Assembly (NCBI GenBank): GCA_030248215.1
Contig: JASANG010000535.1
Coordinates: 62,001 to 126,000, forward strand
Length of the DNA stretch: 64,000 bases
Direction: 5' to 3'
From: Enoplolaimus lenunculus
Lineage: Eukaryota; Nematoda; Enoplea; Enoplida; Thoracostomopsidae
Shown in pieces: positions 11,701 to 23,400 of the stretch. How positions within the stretch are numbered: the first letter of the stretch is position 1; every line of letters begins with the position of its first letter. A model generated the notes under the pieces. It was not told where the DNA came from and made no database searches. It saw nothing but the letters and a program-made list of their open reading frames with translations. A program made the translations under genes and the position numbers.

Positions 11701-12199
11701 CTGATAGTTTCCACCCAAAAACCATTCAGTAATCCTTCGGAACTTTAACGTACGCAATATAACGCCGGCTTTTTCTAAATTTTTGGAATAAGCTCTGAAA
11801 TATGGAAATCCGATCAATGATACAGTAATCTGGTTTCGCTCACGAAACGCCACGTATTCTAGCGATCATTTAGCCACTGTCCAGCATGGATGTCATAATT
11901 TTAGTTGACTCAGAAATTTTTCTAAGCGAAGAATTCGGACATTAAAAACAATTTTCTTGCATTTCTTTCCGATAAGTTTTAGCTTTCCCTCACGCTGATA
12001 GTCGTCAATAAGATATAAACACGCCACAGAGAACAAATTTTATTACACACATGTTACAGACGATTATATATTCAATCTGAACTGCACAATGATCACTCGC
12101 ATTCCTCACGCGAAAAATTCAATAAAAATGAGTCGGCAGTACAAAGCAATCAAAAGTTTGGTCAACGGAATTTACTTACTCTGTGGTAAAACCTGTAGA

Positions 12200-12701
12200 C
12201 AGGGTGTAACCGGATACCCGTTTCCGGTAAAAATAAGTGTCCGTTTACGTGGCCCATATTACTTTTAAGGGCGTCTTGGTTTCTGGTGGGTCAGTAAAAG
12301 ACTAGGCTTACATCCTAGACATTTATTGCTTAGGCTTAGGCTCAGGAATACGCTTTTGCAACCCTTAGGCTTAGGTTACGCTTAATCGATTCTTACAGCC
12401 CTAAAAGTAACATTGGCCGTTTCCGTTACAGAAATACGAAAATTCAATTATTTTTACGTTCAAAAATAGTTATAAATCACGTATATATCACGTAATTATT
12501 CACGACACATATGCTAGTTTCGATGCATCCGCTATTTTTTTCGGAAAACTTTGAAAGACATGTGTGCGAATATATGAACCCCTCAATTGTACTGGCAGTA
12601 AAATAACACATTTTCAAAACTTATGCTTCAATATCCGTGTTTTGTTTCCGTTATTTTGACCACTATCCGTTTCCTCTACTTTCACTATCTGTTTATACCT
12701 G
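12200..12701 (+). repeat. hAT-like MITE with perfect 8-bp target duplication
   Basis: The element starts CAGGGTGTAACCGGATACCC and ends ...CTGTTTATACCTG. The flanks are identical: cctgtaga at 12192-12199 and 12702-12709. The interior includes another inverted-repeat unit (about 12257-12413). Related right ends occur at about 45890-45970 and near 791-830. Confidence 0.8.
12257..12413. repeat. Nested MITE with TTACTTTTAGGGCG-type ends
   Basis: The ends read ATATTACTTTTAAGGGCG and, inverted, GCCCTAAAAGTAACAT. The interior is rich in cttaggctta words. A sister copy, not inside the same host element, lies at 42849-43014, so this is a separate family nested in the CAGGGTGTAACCGG element. Confidence 0.6.
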
Positions 12702-14920
12702 CCTGTAGATATTTGTAATTTGTTGAACATGTTGGCTCATATATCGATCAGAGGCGGGCCGCTTTTCTACGTCTCTGGTCAACATCTTCAACATAGTTTT
12801 TACTACATGTGCAAAATTAGCGCACACTCTAAACCTAAAAGGGCATGTGCTGTAGCTCAAGACGCAATTCAGCCCACTTCCGAGTTGGGCTAGTCCAAAA
12901 GAGAATTATGACTAGCGCTAGCCTATTTGGTAGTCAACAGGCAGCGAATACTTAGCCAAGCCAATCAGAAACAAGTATCTGCATCAGCTAATCGTATTTG
13001 AATATGGCCTTAAAGTAGTAACCAATCAAAAGGCGTACAGTTGTAGCAGAAAAAGAATTACGCCGTGGGCTAGCCCAAGTCGCATTTCCGACATGGATTA
13101 GCTCAATTCAGAATTGGGTTGAATTGCGGCTTGGGCTACGATACATGCACACTCAGAGGGGTGTCACGTATTTTCAATCCGAATTCATTTCTGTCATAGG
13201 CGTACCGGATTTTGGAAAGGAAACTTATTACATTCTTAAAAACTTTCAACACCCCCTACGCTCTTAATTTCCACTTGCAGAAGACACTGCCTCACGAGAA
13301 ATGTTCTTGACTATTTGCCAATTTTGACTTGCCATTGCCACCGCACAATTTCGTTTTTTATAATTACTCGGTCGGCCACCGTTAAACTAACCGTTCCAGG
13401 GTGATTCACAACGTTAAGATGGTTTGAGTATGTACCTGTTTAACAAGCTACAATTAATTATAAAATCGCAATAACAACTGTTTCTAATACTACATTCATT
13501 TTACACTGAAATCTGTGCAAAATCAAGGGCTAACAAGGAGTTGCATCAGGGGTGGCTAGTCACTCCCTTCCGAGAAGAAGAAAATTTAAATTTTATTAAC
13601 GTTTTTTAAATATGATCAAACTATAGTTCGGAGGTAATCTTAACAAATTCAGATACAAAAAGTCTCAAAAGTTCACTTCTAATGTTTCACCTGTTACGCG
13701 GTACACCCTAGAGCTGCACGCTACCGTCGGATAAACGCGAAACGTGTAAGAAAGTGTTCAAAGCACGGGTAAAATGTTGAATGTTTACCCGAATAAAATT
13801 TGCGTAAAAACTTGCAACCAGATAATGTAGAAAAAGTTGAATTTTTAAACTGTTTTTAACGTATGAGTGCCAAATAGGTAGCGAGTAACATCAATACACT
13901 TTAAAACTACACAATTGTATTGAACGCATAAGAAAAAATAAGGGCGGGTAACGTTAAAGATATTTTGCGCTAGTTTATATTATTAAGCTTGGGTTCACTT
14001 CTAAAATCTAAGATGTCTCAGCCTTTGCTGAGACGTTATTTTTGGAAGAATGCTTCAACAGCTAAACTGTGGTGGAACGAAACGGCAAACCACAGATCCA
14101 CTATCTGCAAATCCTATATCCGATATTCAAAATGCAACTGGAATTATTACTGGAAACGAAACGTTCTTAACAATATACGGTTGGTGAACCCTTTAAATTA
14201 CGTACCGAAACAACTAAGTACATATATGCAAATGTCAAATAGACATTAAAGCAACATACAAACAACAGCGATTAAAAAGCTAAGTTGTCAACAGTGGGAA
14301 AGGTAAAATCACAAGATAGGCACGCGCACAAGTAACTAAATAAATAAAATAGCCACTTGCAGTCGCCCCCACAAAAGAAAAAATAAAACAGTTTCAAAAT
14401 CTACGGCTGTTTGTCAGTTGTATCTTGAAACTGAAAAGATAAAATTGCTTTTGCCATAACAGTTAGAAGGCTTAAATATCTATACGTAATGCACGAACAA
14501 TGTTCGTACAACTACAATGTGTAACCATGAACATACTAAAGCCTAACCGAAATCGATTTGCACTAACTCAATCGTTTTACACTAACTCGAATACGTGTAA
14601 TGAGTTTGGCAGTTATATTGACCTAAAACCTTCACACACCATGATTTAAAGACACGCGCAATGTACTACCAAAAATAAGGGTAAAGCGCGATCAGCAAAA
14701 CGTATTGAACACAATAAAAACTCTAATTTGCGGAGTAAAACCGTGCAACAAAATGATAAAAAAGGTGATGGTAAATAAAATATGCTTTCACAAAGATGAA
14801 AATACAAATAAGAAATAAGAAGTTCGTGCGTTTCAATAACTCAACTTCATTTATAGAAGCGAATGGCAGATATGTTCTGCATAGTTAACAACTCTAAAGA
14901 TTGCGCTATATTTTTGTTGA

Positions 14921-15052
14921 CGTCCGGCGCCGTCTGCCAACCGTCCGGCACCGTCTGGCGCCCGTCCAGGCCATCCGTCGCCCGTACGGTGCCGTCCGTC
15001 ACCGCTAGTCACTTACGGCGCCGCATGACGAGTATAGCGCCACCCTTACACG
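14921..15052. repeat. CCGTC-rich element (copy 1)
   Basis: This is a GC-rich run of ccgtccggcgccgtc variants ending gacgagtatagcgccaccct. The same words occur at 25541-25706 and 62078-62305. The strong local GC contrast marks the insertion. Confidence 0.55.
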
Positions 15053-15159
15053 AGTATCTTCAACAATCTACCTGTTTGACGGAGATACAGTGTTACAGAA
15101 GTTCATGTCTGTTCAGATTAGTTGCGCGTTATCAGCCGCTGAACGCAGGTAGGTAAAGC

Positions 15160-15453
15160 CCTATTCACACGTGCAAGTTTTTGCAGCAAGAACTTGCATG
15201 TGCAACTGGCTCGCGCAAGTTTGGTCACAATGCAATTTTGAAGTTCTTGCACCTGCAAATTATTCACTGGAATTAATGCTATTTAATTTAATTCGCACCT
15301 GTGAAGGCAGTTGCAAGTCGTTTGAAATTCATTGCACCTGCAGTTTGATTGGCCAATCGGAATGTTCCTTTGAAATTACTTGCAGCTGCAAGTATTTCGT
15401 GCAAGTTTCAGCTGCGAGTTCTCGCTGCAAAATCTTGCACGTGTGAATGAGGA
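15160..15453. repeat. MITE with CTATTCACACGTGCAAG inverted ends
   Basis: The left end, CCTATTCACACGTGCAAG, is matched by the inverted right end around CTTGCACGTGTGAATGAGG. The interior is full of ttgcaagt/acttgcaa motifs in both orientations. An open frame spanning it (15171-15446) is an artefact. No clear target duplication was found. Confidence 0.7.
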
Positions 15454-15775
15454 TTAACAATTACTTTTGTTAACAGAATACAGCATCCAAAGTTACCAAC
15501 TAAACGTTTTGACACAAGATTTGATAACAAAATTATGCTACAACTTTATACTCCTGTTTCAGGTAGCAAATGCCAATATTCTCGTCGAAGGCAAATTACA
15601 AAAACCAGCATGTTGAACTCAGCTGACATATCCGAAAAAACATGAATGAAGTATGCCGAAATTCATTCCATGCACAAAACAGCTATAAATCTAACTATAT
15701 TTACACAACAAACAATATGCACGTATCATTATTTATGAAAGATGCTTACAGCCTGAACTTTCACAAAGACTACAA

Positions 15776-15905
15776 GTAACTGGGCATTCGCTGGGTCGCG
15801 GCAGAGTTTGGGGCATCAACCGGGGATCCCATGGTTCGCAGCCGAATCGAAATTTGTGAGTGGGGGGAGCAGAAATTTTGAAGAAAGCGTCGGTTGCACT
15901 AGCCA
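15776..15905 (+). repeat. Dispersed repeat with inverted partner at 24415-24560
   Basis: About 130 bp, containing GGGCATTCGCTGGG and GTCGGTTGCACTAGCCA, is repeated as its reverse complement at 24415-24560. Divergence is moderate. It is probably a fragment or short member of a MITE family. Confidence 0.65.
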
Positions 15906-16822
15906 GTGTTTAGTTATATATGCCTACAAATAAGCATAGTCAAAAACAACCATATAAATAATAAACAAAGATCAAATACGATCAAGAGGAAAGGGTGTGC
16001 TAAATTCATACTGATGATGTTTTTTGTCAAAAATGTAAGGAACGTAAAATTTACGGGAAGGAAAAATCTTGAGTGGGCACTCTACCAGTAGCGAATCCCC
16101 AGAGTAACATTATAGAATCTATAAATACACAAACGAACCAAACTTTGAGGCTTATACTGAGCAAATAAACCATGAATACAATCTCACTTCTAAAATTTTT
16201 CCGCAAACGAATGTTCAAATCATCTCGCTTCACCCACAACAAAGATAAATGCTTGGGGTTAGAGCAGAGTAGGTATATACATACTAATCGATTTTTTAAA
16301 TAATCTGCGAAGGAAATATACAATTCCAATAACTAAACCCAAAGCATCACAAAACAACCACGAAAGGTCTAAACAAATTTTCATTTCAAGCTTTTCATTC
16401 AACAAACATGGAATAAGTTTGCAATTGCTATTTGTAAAGTTAATCCCTTGCTGATACAAAACCGAGTTTCCAAAAATTTCATTGCGTTAACAACATACAT
16501 AACAACCAAAGAAAAGCAAATTTTATAAACAAATCGCAAAAACAAAAAACTGCACAATTGAGCGTGCCATTGCGTATGAGAGCAACAGTTAAGCATCGCT
16601 AATAACCGTTTACTGGCTTCCAAATAATAGCTACCGATACTCTTCGAGTTCGAACCGCTTTTATCAGTGTTGGAGCTTTATAGAACACAAAACTGCCACT
16701 TGTACGTTATTCTTGCTCCGAAATTCGACATCTTTAAGACCAAGCATACTCAAAAGTCAAAAGTACGTACCGCTCCGAAGGTGCCAAACTTTGCCATTTC
16801 AGCCATTCGACAACACATCCGG

Positions 16823-17459
16823 TTACGATTTCTTCTTTTTCGACTTTGGCGATGTATCTGTTACCAACGCTGTGCTGTTACCCACTACAGCAGGTGTTGA
16901 ACCACTCCCGGTTGCACCAGGTCCGTTTACCGGGGTCGGCTGATGTTGGTTAGATCCAGTAGTAGTTGTTGTTGCGTGATTAGTAGCAACAATATCTGTA
17001 TTGTTTCGTGTCGCCGATGTTGTTGTATTTGCAGGCGCTGCGGAGTGACTTTGTCCTGTGGATGCACGTGATATACCAGGTTTTACACCGCTGACAGCTC
17101 CAGACTTACTCTGAGCACCACTATTTCCAGTGGCATTACTGTTAAGTTCGTTTGCTGTAACAGCGTTGCTGTTAGTGACTGTAGTGTTACCACTGAGTTT
17201 CTCATTATTAATATTATTATTATTATTGGTACTCTTGTTATTGTCACTTAAACTGTTCACTTCTGACGTGAATGTATTTGTTGTATTAATTTTGTTGGCA
17301 GTTGTTAAGTTTGTTGTTGTTGCTGTCAGTATTGAGGATAAAGCAGGTGTTGTAGTTGTAGCCGATGTCGCATTTGAATTAAGCGAACTTTGAGCGGCAA
17401 CATCCAGTTGTTCGAGATGTTTCCACAAATCTTCGCGTTCTTTTTGCTTCTCGCGTTCT
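16823..17459 (-). CDS. PPP2R5: PPP2R5 exon 11 (C-terminal tail)
   Basis: The terminal exon, starting after gattttcag. It completes the basic helix [19 protein letters not shown], then encodes about 190 residues rich in Asn, Thr, Ser and Ala (including NNNNNINN), ending SPKSKKKKS and a stop. Human PPP2R5E ends soon after the helix, so the tail is a lineage-specific extension. The terminal Ser-Pro plus Lys cluster could act in nuclear import; this is inference. Confidence 0.88.
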
Positions 17460-20400
17460 CTGAAAATCAAACAACCTAACTAAAAATTCGTGTCCTGAAT
17501 TTCTCGATACGGTATATGTAATGATCTGGATAGTATTTCCGTACAGCGTCAAATAATTAAACCAAACTTGAGGAAGCGTTAATCTTTGCTCTAAAATGTG
17601 GCTTAGATGTAGACCAGCATTTATACATAACCGCCGCATTCGGCTTTATTACAAAACAGAATACATTATTATAACAAAATCAATTGGCCCGATTGTTATT
17701 TGCCCGGAACAGGGGTCTTACACGCCACATCCCGCTATGGGGCAATTCTAGTCTTACCTAAATAGCTTGAGTTTGTTAGTTTATACTACGGGCTCAACAA
17801 AATGCATCAAAAACCACACATCAAAATGCATCAAAAACACACATTGTTATCACAAAATAGCGCACCGCTAAAACAACATTGACATTGTTTCAAATATTGG
17901 TTCTCTTTGAAAATCAAAATACAGAAGACATATACATATTACAAAGTTCAACGTACTTTTGTCGCTCTGATTTATAGTTTGCAGTTAAATTGTCAAACAA
18001 TTTCCCGTTCATTTCCATGAATGTTTTGAGCACATTGTATACGAGCGCAACGATTGTTTGATTCCAATGTTCTTTCGAGATTCGATACAGTGCAGGGAAC
18101 ATTATTGGCATAATTACTTCACTGTTCTCTTCGATTAGCGATAAGATGTATTCGTTATTCCAAAAGTACAACGCCCGTTCCGCCACCTGAAGATAACAAT
18201 GATTTTTTAGCTCAGTGTTAACGCTATCATTTCAATCACCAATTGTGAAGGATTTACAATAAGGGCGGTTCTGTACATGTCGTGCGACACCGCACATCAT
18301 AGCGCGGTATCGGACGCGAGTTATTTGCGGATCATATCCCACGGTGACGTATGTCGATAGATGACATTAAAAATTTTGAACAGTATATGCCGCCTTCCTA
18401 GGCGCCAGTACTATACTTATTGATGATTCTAGCGCAATCCGGTACTACGCAGCAATGTAAACGAATTGGCATACGGCGTCGCTAACTAACTCTGCATTAA
18501 AATGAGAATACACCAATAAAAAAGGACACAACGTGGCATCATCTACGATGATATAAAAGAAAAGTAATATGTATGTCACCTTTGCCAGTCAATGAAGTTA
18601 CCGCTGTGGCATAGAAAAACAGAATTTCACCATGAAGTGCTATAAAGTATGTAGGAAACCGCCCTCGAGATTACAACATCGCAGCCATTTTACAACATGG
18701 TAACTTACCTGAAACTGTGGCGAGGATACGCAGCGCGCAAGCTGTTTAAAAAGCGGCGTCATGACTCTTGCAAATTGCGTAGGTTCAATTATGTCTAGGA
18801 TTTCTTCAATTTCTCCCAAGAACATCACCTCAAATGATTTAAACACATAAAAATATTCAATTTTTGCATTATTCCAAAGCGTAACCCAGTCGGACCAGAT
18901 TAAAGGTCATATAAGTCGTAAACATGTCCAGTAAAATAATACGTAATAAATTATTACATATGTCTTGACATTACAAATTAAAAATATAAAAGTAATAATT
19001 TATGCAATATCGTGTATAACCTTTGAAAACATAAAAATGAGTTGGTTGGTGTTCACAATGTTACTGACCTTTATTACACGTACATTTTGCAGCCTAGTTT
19101 TGGCAAATCTAGTTTTATTGACCTTCAAAAACTTCTTTTCCAAAAGAAATTTATAGACTATGCAAACGGTACAAAAATATAACCCAGTCTCTTTTGTTCT
19201 CTGATACTTACTTCTTTTTGACTACATGTCTTGGGCCAAAATTTTAACAGGGCATTGAATACTTGCTCGGTGAGTGTTGAATCTTTTTCAATGAATTGCA
19301 CAACACAATATGCTAGCTGAAACAATTGAAGAAAATTAAAGTTACAGAAGCATGCTTTTATTTAGGGTGCGACCGGATATTTGGTTCCGGTTTATTGTCC
19401 TGGAAAAGCTGATATCCGTATCCGGTTTTGTATCTGGTATAAACCTACCAGATATCTACGGTTGTGGTGCCCAATACCATAAAATTGCTTTTCACAAAAT
19501 CTCGAATTACCTTTCTGGGCATGTCTACAAGTTCAACTTTTGATACGTTACAATATCCGGTATCCGGTGAATTACTATCCGATCGCACCCTTCTTTACTT
19601 ACTTGTAACATGTTCTAATTACTTTCCACAAGACAAATATAATACATCCACCTATATTTGTCTTTTTGTTTCAAAAGTTTAAATCGAAGTCATTAACGCC
19701 TTACTTTAAAACCGTATTGATGAGCGCAAATGGACTGCACAGTAATTGACTCTAATCACTATTCATGGAACAAACTTCAAACTTAACTACCAAAACACAA
19801 TTTTTGGAATAAAATTTGAAATATATAGAGGTCAGTGTTACATATACGCCCTACTTTCTCCTTACGGCATCGAACGCCACGATATGAAAAAACAAGAGCT
19901 ACACAATCATATGTTTCTCACCTGGGCATGATACAAACTAAGGCAGCGCACTTTGTGAAGCGGTAGTAGAACTTTAACGAGAAAGGTTTTGTGCTCTTGC
20001 TTTAGTGGCAATGCAAACCCGTTAATAATGCTAAAACAAAAAGCTTGACTTTAGATAACAACATTACATCAATTGTAATATAGCATTTTCTTGCATTAAT
20101 AAATTTGACGCATTATGTCTTAATATGACTTACTGCATGGAATTCAACAGTTGCACCGTATTTAAATTTTGAATTCACACAGTTACTCATTTCCAGACGG
20201 AAAAGGTTAGAAAGCGATTGAGCAAGGTCTTATGTTAGTTACGTGATTTAGATCCACGAAAGTTTAAATCCTTACATTTTTCATGTGAAAACTAGAGCAG
20301 AGTCAGAACAAAACTTTGGTTCGGTATACAAAAATGAATGTTTCTAAACGTAAGGTTTTGTGCTCTTGCTTTAGTGGCAATGCAAACCCGTTAATAATGC

Positions 20401-23400
20401 TAAAACAAAAAGCTTGACCTTAGATAACAACATTACATCAATTGTAATATAGCATTTTCTTGCATTAATAAATTTGACGCATTATGTCTTAATATGACTT
20501 ACTGCATGGAATTCAACAGTTGCACCGTATTTAAATTTTGAATTCACACAGTTACTCATTTCCAGACGGAAAAGGTTAGAAAGCTATTGAGCAAGGTCTT
20601 ATGTTAGTTACGTGATTTAGATCCACGAAAGTTTAAATCCTTACATTTTTCATGTGAAAACTAGAGCAGGGTCAGAACAAAACTTTGGTTCGGTATACGA
20701 AAATGAATGTTTCTAAACGTAAGGTTTTGTGCTCTTGCTTTAGTGGCAATGCAAACCCGTTAATAATGCTAAAACAAAAAGCTTGACCTTAGATAACAAC
20801 ATTACATCAATTGTAATATAGCATTTTCTTGCATTAATAAATTTGACGCATTATGTCTTAATATGACTTACTGCATGGAATTCAACAGTTGCACCGTACA
20901 GTTACTCATTTCCAGACGGAAAAGGTTAGAAAGCTATTGAGCAACGTCTTATGTTAGTTACGTGATTTAGATCCACGAAAGTTTAAATCCTTACATTTTT
21001 CATGTGAAAACTAGAGCAGGGTCAGAACAAAACTTTGTTTCGGTATACGAAAATGAATGTTTCTAAACGTATCCTAATACAAAGCCAGACAATGCTGAAT
21101 AACCCTCAGATGATTCCAAGTCCTGTTTTTACAAAGCCTTAAATAGTATCCTAAGCTGCATCGGTACTTCTTCATTGGCAAAAAACAAAATCTGCGACTT
21201 TATACTTATACGTATTCCTACCAGACATATACGTATATGTAGGTATGCAGCTCTGGAATTATTAATGTCATGGGGTTACTTAAGTAAAGGCACAAAATGT
21301 CACAAGGCAATACGACTGTAATATAATCTTTAACTATTCTACACAATATAGTACGTATGTATATATAACGTATATATAATCTGTGTCAGCCAACAGTACT
21401 TAGAAAAGCCTCGTGAGGTTTTGCTCGGATTATATTATATATGTACCTACTCTCTCAGATGCAGCCGCACATGTCACTGATGCCGGGCTTCTTTAAATCA
21501 CTAAAACTGTTAAACCACTTCTATTCTGCGTACAGCAGTTATGCAGCGTTCACAATATCTTGTCTCAGCTGCGCACCAAAAACGTCATATGGTAGGGTTA
21601 ACGAGTGTCAATTTTAAAAATTGTCATTCGTTAACCCTACCCTAACATTGAAAACATATATAACCTTACCCTAACGCGTGTAACAGCTCTCTCTGTGACA
21701 CACGTTAGGGTAAGGTTAACGCTAATTTTAACCGTACATATATGTTTATATTTACAACACATAAAATTGATATGTGTGTACAGTTGAGTTTGCAATTTAG
21801 ATCTAAATTGCATTTTAATTACTTTATTTTATTGTCTTTAAACAAACAGTGTACTTTAGGATGTGTGTTAAGGTAAGGTTAAATGTCGCGAATTTAGAGG
21901 AAAAAGAAACAGCTAACCGACTTGAGTCTAACCGACTTGAGTCGCAGAATACTTTAGTCTTACCTATCTGCGTTTTTTTGTGTTGTATTAAAGCAAGGTT
22001 GACGGGGTAGGACAAAAAATGCAAAATTCTTTCATATGGGCTGAGCCTTTCTCACTCCGTGATAATGCAAAATTCTTGCATATGGGCTGTGCCTCTTTGC
22101 AAAATTCAATTCCGGGCGGAGCCCCTCTCAACCCTAGACAAAAATTGCAAAATTTAATCGTGAACAGTCTCGAGCTTGTAAACAGGATCAAACCCTAAAC
22201 ATACCGGTGCTATCCGGGATGAGCCTATTCCTAAGCCTAAGCAAAAAATGGTCTAAAGCTTTAACTGACACTATTTTAGCGCCCCTCAGGAAAACGATCC
22301 GGCCGTGTTGTAAGTATTACAACTGCCACAAATCACGACTTTAACGTAACGTTAACATTTGTTTTCGAGGTAATTAAAATTTAACTTAGGTAATTAACAT
22401 TTAAGTCCTATTTATTGTGCATGTGTGTAACACTTAATAATTTATATTTATTGTGATTGTATATGTTTTGTGTGTGTCCGCGGAATTAAAGATTAGCGTT
22501 AACCTTACCCTAACGTGTGTCACAGAGAGACTTGTTACACGCGTTAGGGTAAGGTTATATATGTTTTCAATGTTAGGGTAGGGTTAACGAGTGACAATTT
22601 TTAAAATTGACACTCGTTAACCCTACCATATGACGTTTTTGGTGCGCAGCTGAGACAAGATATTGTGAACGCTGCATTAGACAAATATGCATACATAATT
22701 ATATCTACATTTATATAAATCAAAATAAGAAATATTTGTTTACATATGTGAAACTATCAAACGCAATAGACATGATAACAATACGCACTAATAAAATGGA
22801 TGACGTGTAAATTGCTAATTAGCAGCGTTTCTGAAAATGGATCATTAACAAATTTTCTGTATTAAAAACCCGAGAAAAACTGAGAAACTTTTTGAAGGCT
22901 TATACACGTATCTACACTTCTCCCTGTGCTCCCGCTTACCTATTACGTCGATGATGCCACTCACCTGCCAAGAATCTCAAGCAACTCCCCGACGCCGTTG
23001 AAACTTTCTGTTTCAAAAATGAATCTGGAAACAAAACGCCGTTATTAATTTGCACCATCCACTAACAAACAATTATACTTTAACGCAAACCATGAAAAAC
23101 TAAACCCTGGCATAACTTTTCCCGAAAGTTACACATAGCTAATGAAATATATTAGCAAAATAAAATGAAAATCAGGTTACTGAATCGAGTAATTTTAATT
23201 TTTCAAATTGAAATATGCATTTAATACTGTTCTAAAGCAAAAAAGAATGTGATTTCCTACAATATCTTCATCCTAAGGTATTATAGATTTCTGAGATAAA
23301 AAATATCCTATATCCCGCAAATAAATAACTGAAGAAGTATATATAATATATACATAACATGGTAATAACATGAACTAATTTTTTTACCAAAACATCAATT

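Larger units (their letters stand above)
10616..16822. other. Intergenic region between Salvador and PPP2R5
   Basis: No gene is recognised between the first Salvador exon and the B56 stop codon. Identified contents are a dispersed AT-rich element (about 10690-11700), a 502-bp hAT-like MITE (12200-12701), a CCGTC-rich element (14921-15052), a MITE with CTATTCACACG ends (15160-15453) and a fragment at 15776-15905 with an inverted partner at 24415-24560. I see nothing specific in 12750-14900 or 15910-16800. Confidence 0.6.
19983..21070. repeat. 369-bp tandem array triplicating the first part of PPP2R5 exon 7
   Basis: Three units start with AAGGTTTTGTGCTCTTGC at 19983, 20352 and 20721. The first two are 369 bp and the third is about 350 bp, with a 20-bp internal deletion. 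Each contains, on the minus strand, the intact exon-7 acceptor (tgttttag) and the first 48 nt of the exon ([16 protein letters not shown]), then intron sequence. Only the first unit continues into the full exon. The units differ at a few bases, so the amplification is recent. Confidence 0.92.
20031..22964 (-). other. PPP2R5: PPP2R5 intron 6, transposon- and repeat-loaded
   Basis: This 2.9-kb intron holds the 369-bp tandem array (which starts inside exon 7) and a 1135-bp inverted-repeat transposon at 21542-22676. The rest is AT-rich and has no recognised features. Confidence 0.85.

Noticed and set aside
20352-20768. The duplicated exon-7 fragments as alternative mutually exclusive exons
   Set aside because: They lack the second half of the exon and its donor, so they cannot replace exon 7 in frame as they stand.
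21600-22620. gttagggtaagg words that look like telomere-type TTAGGG repeats
   Set aside because: They belong to the inverted arms of the Harbinger-like element and are not tandem hexamers.
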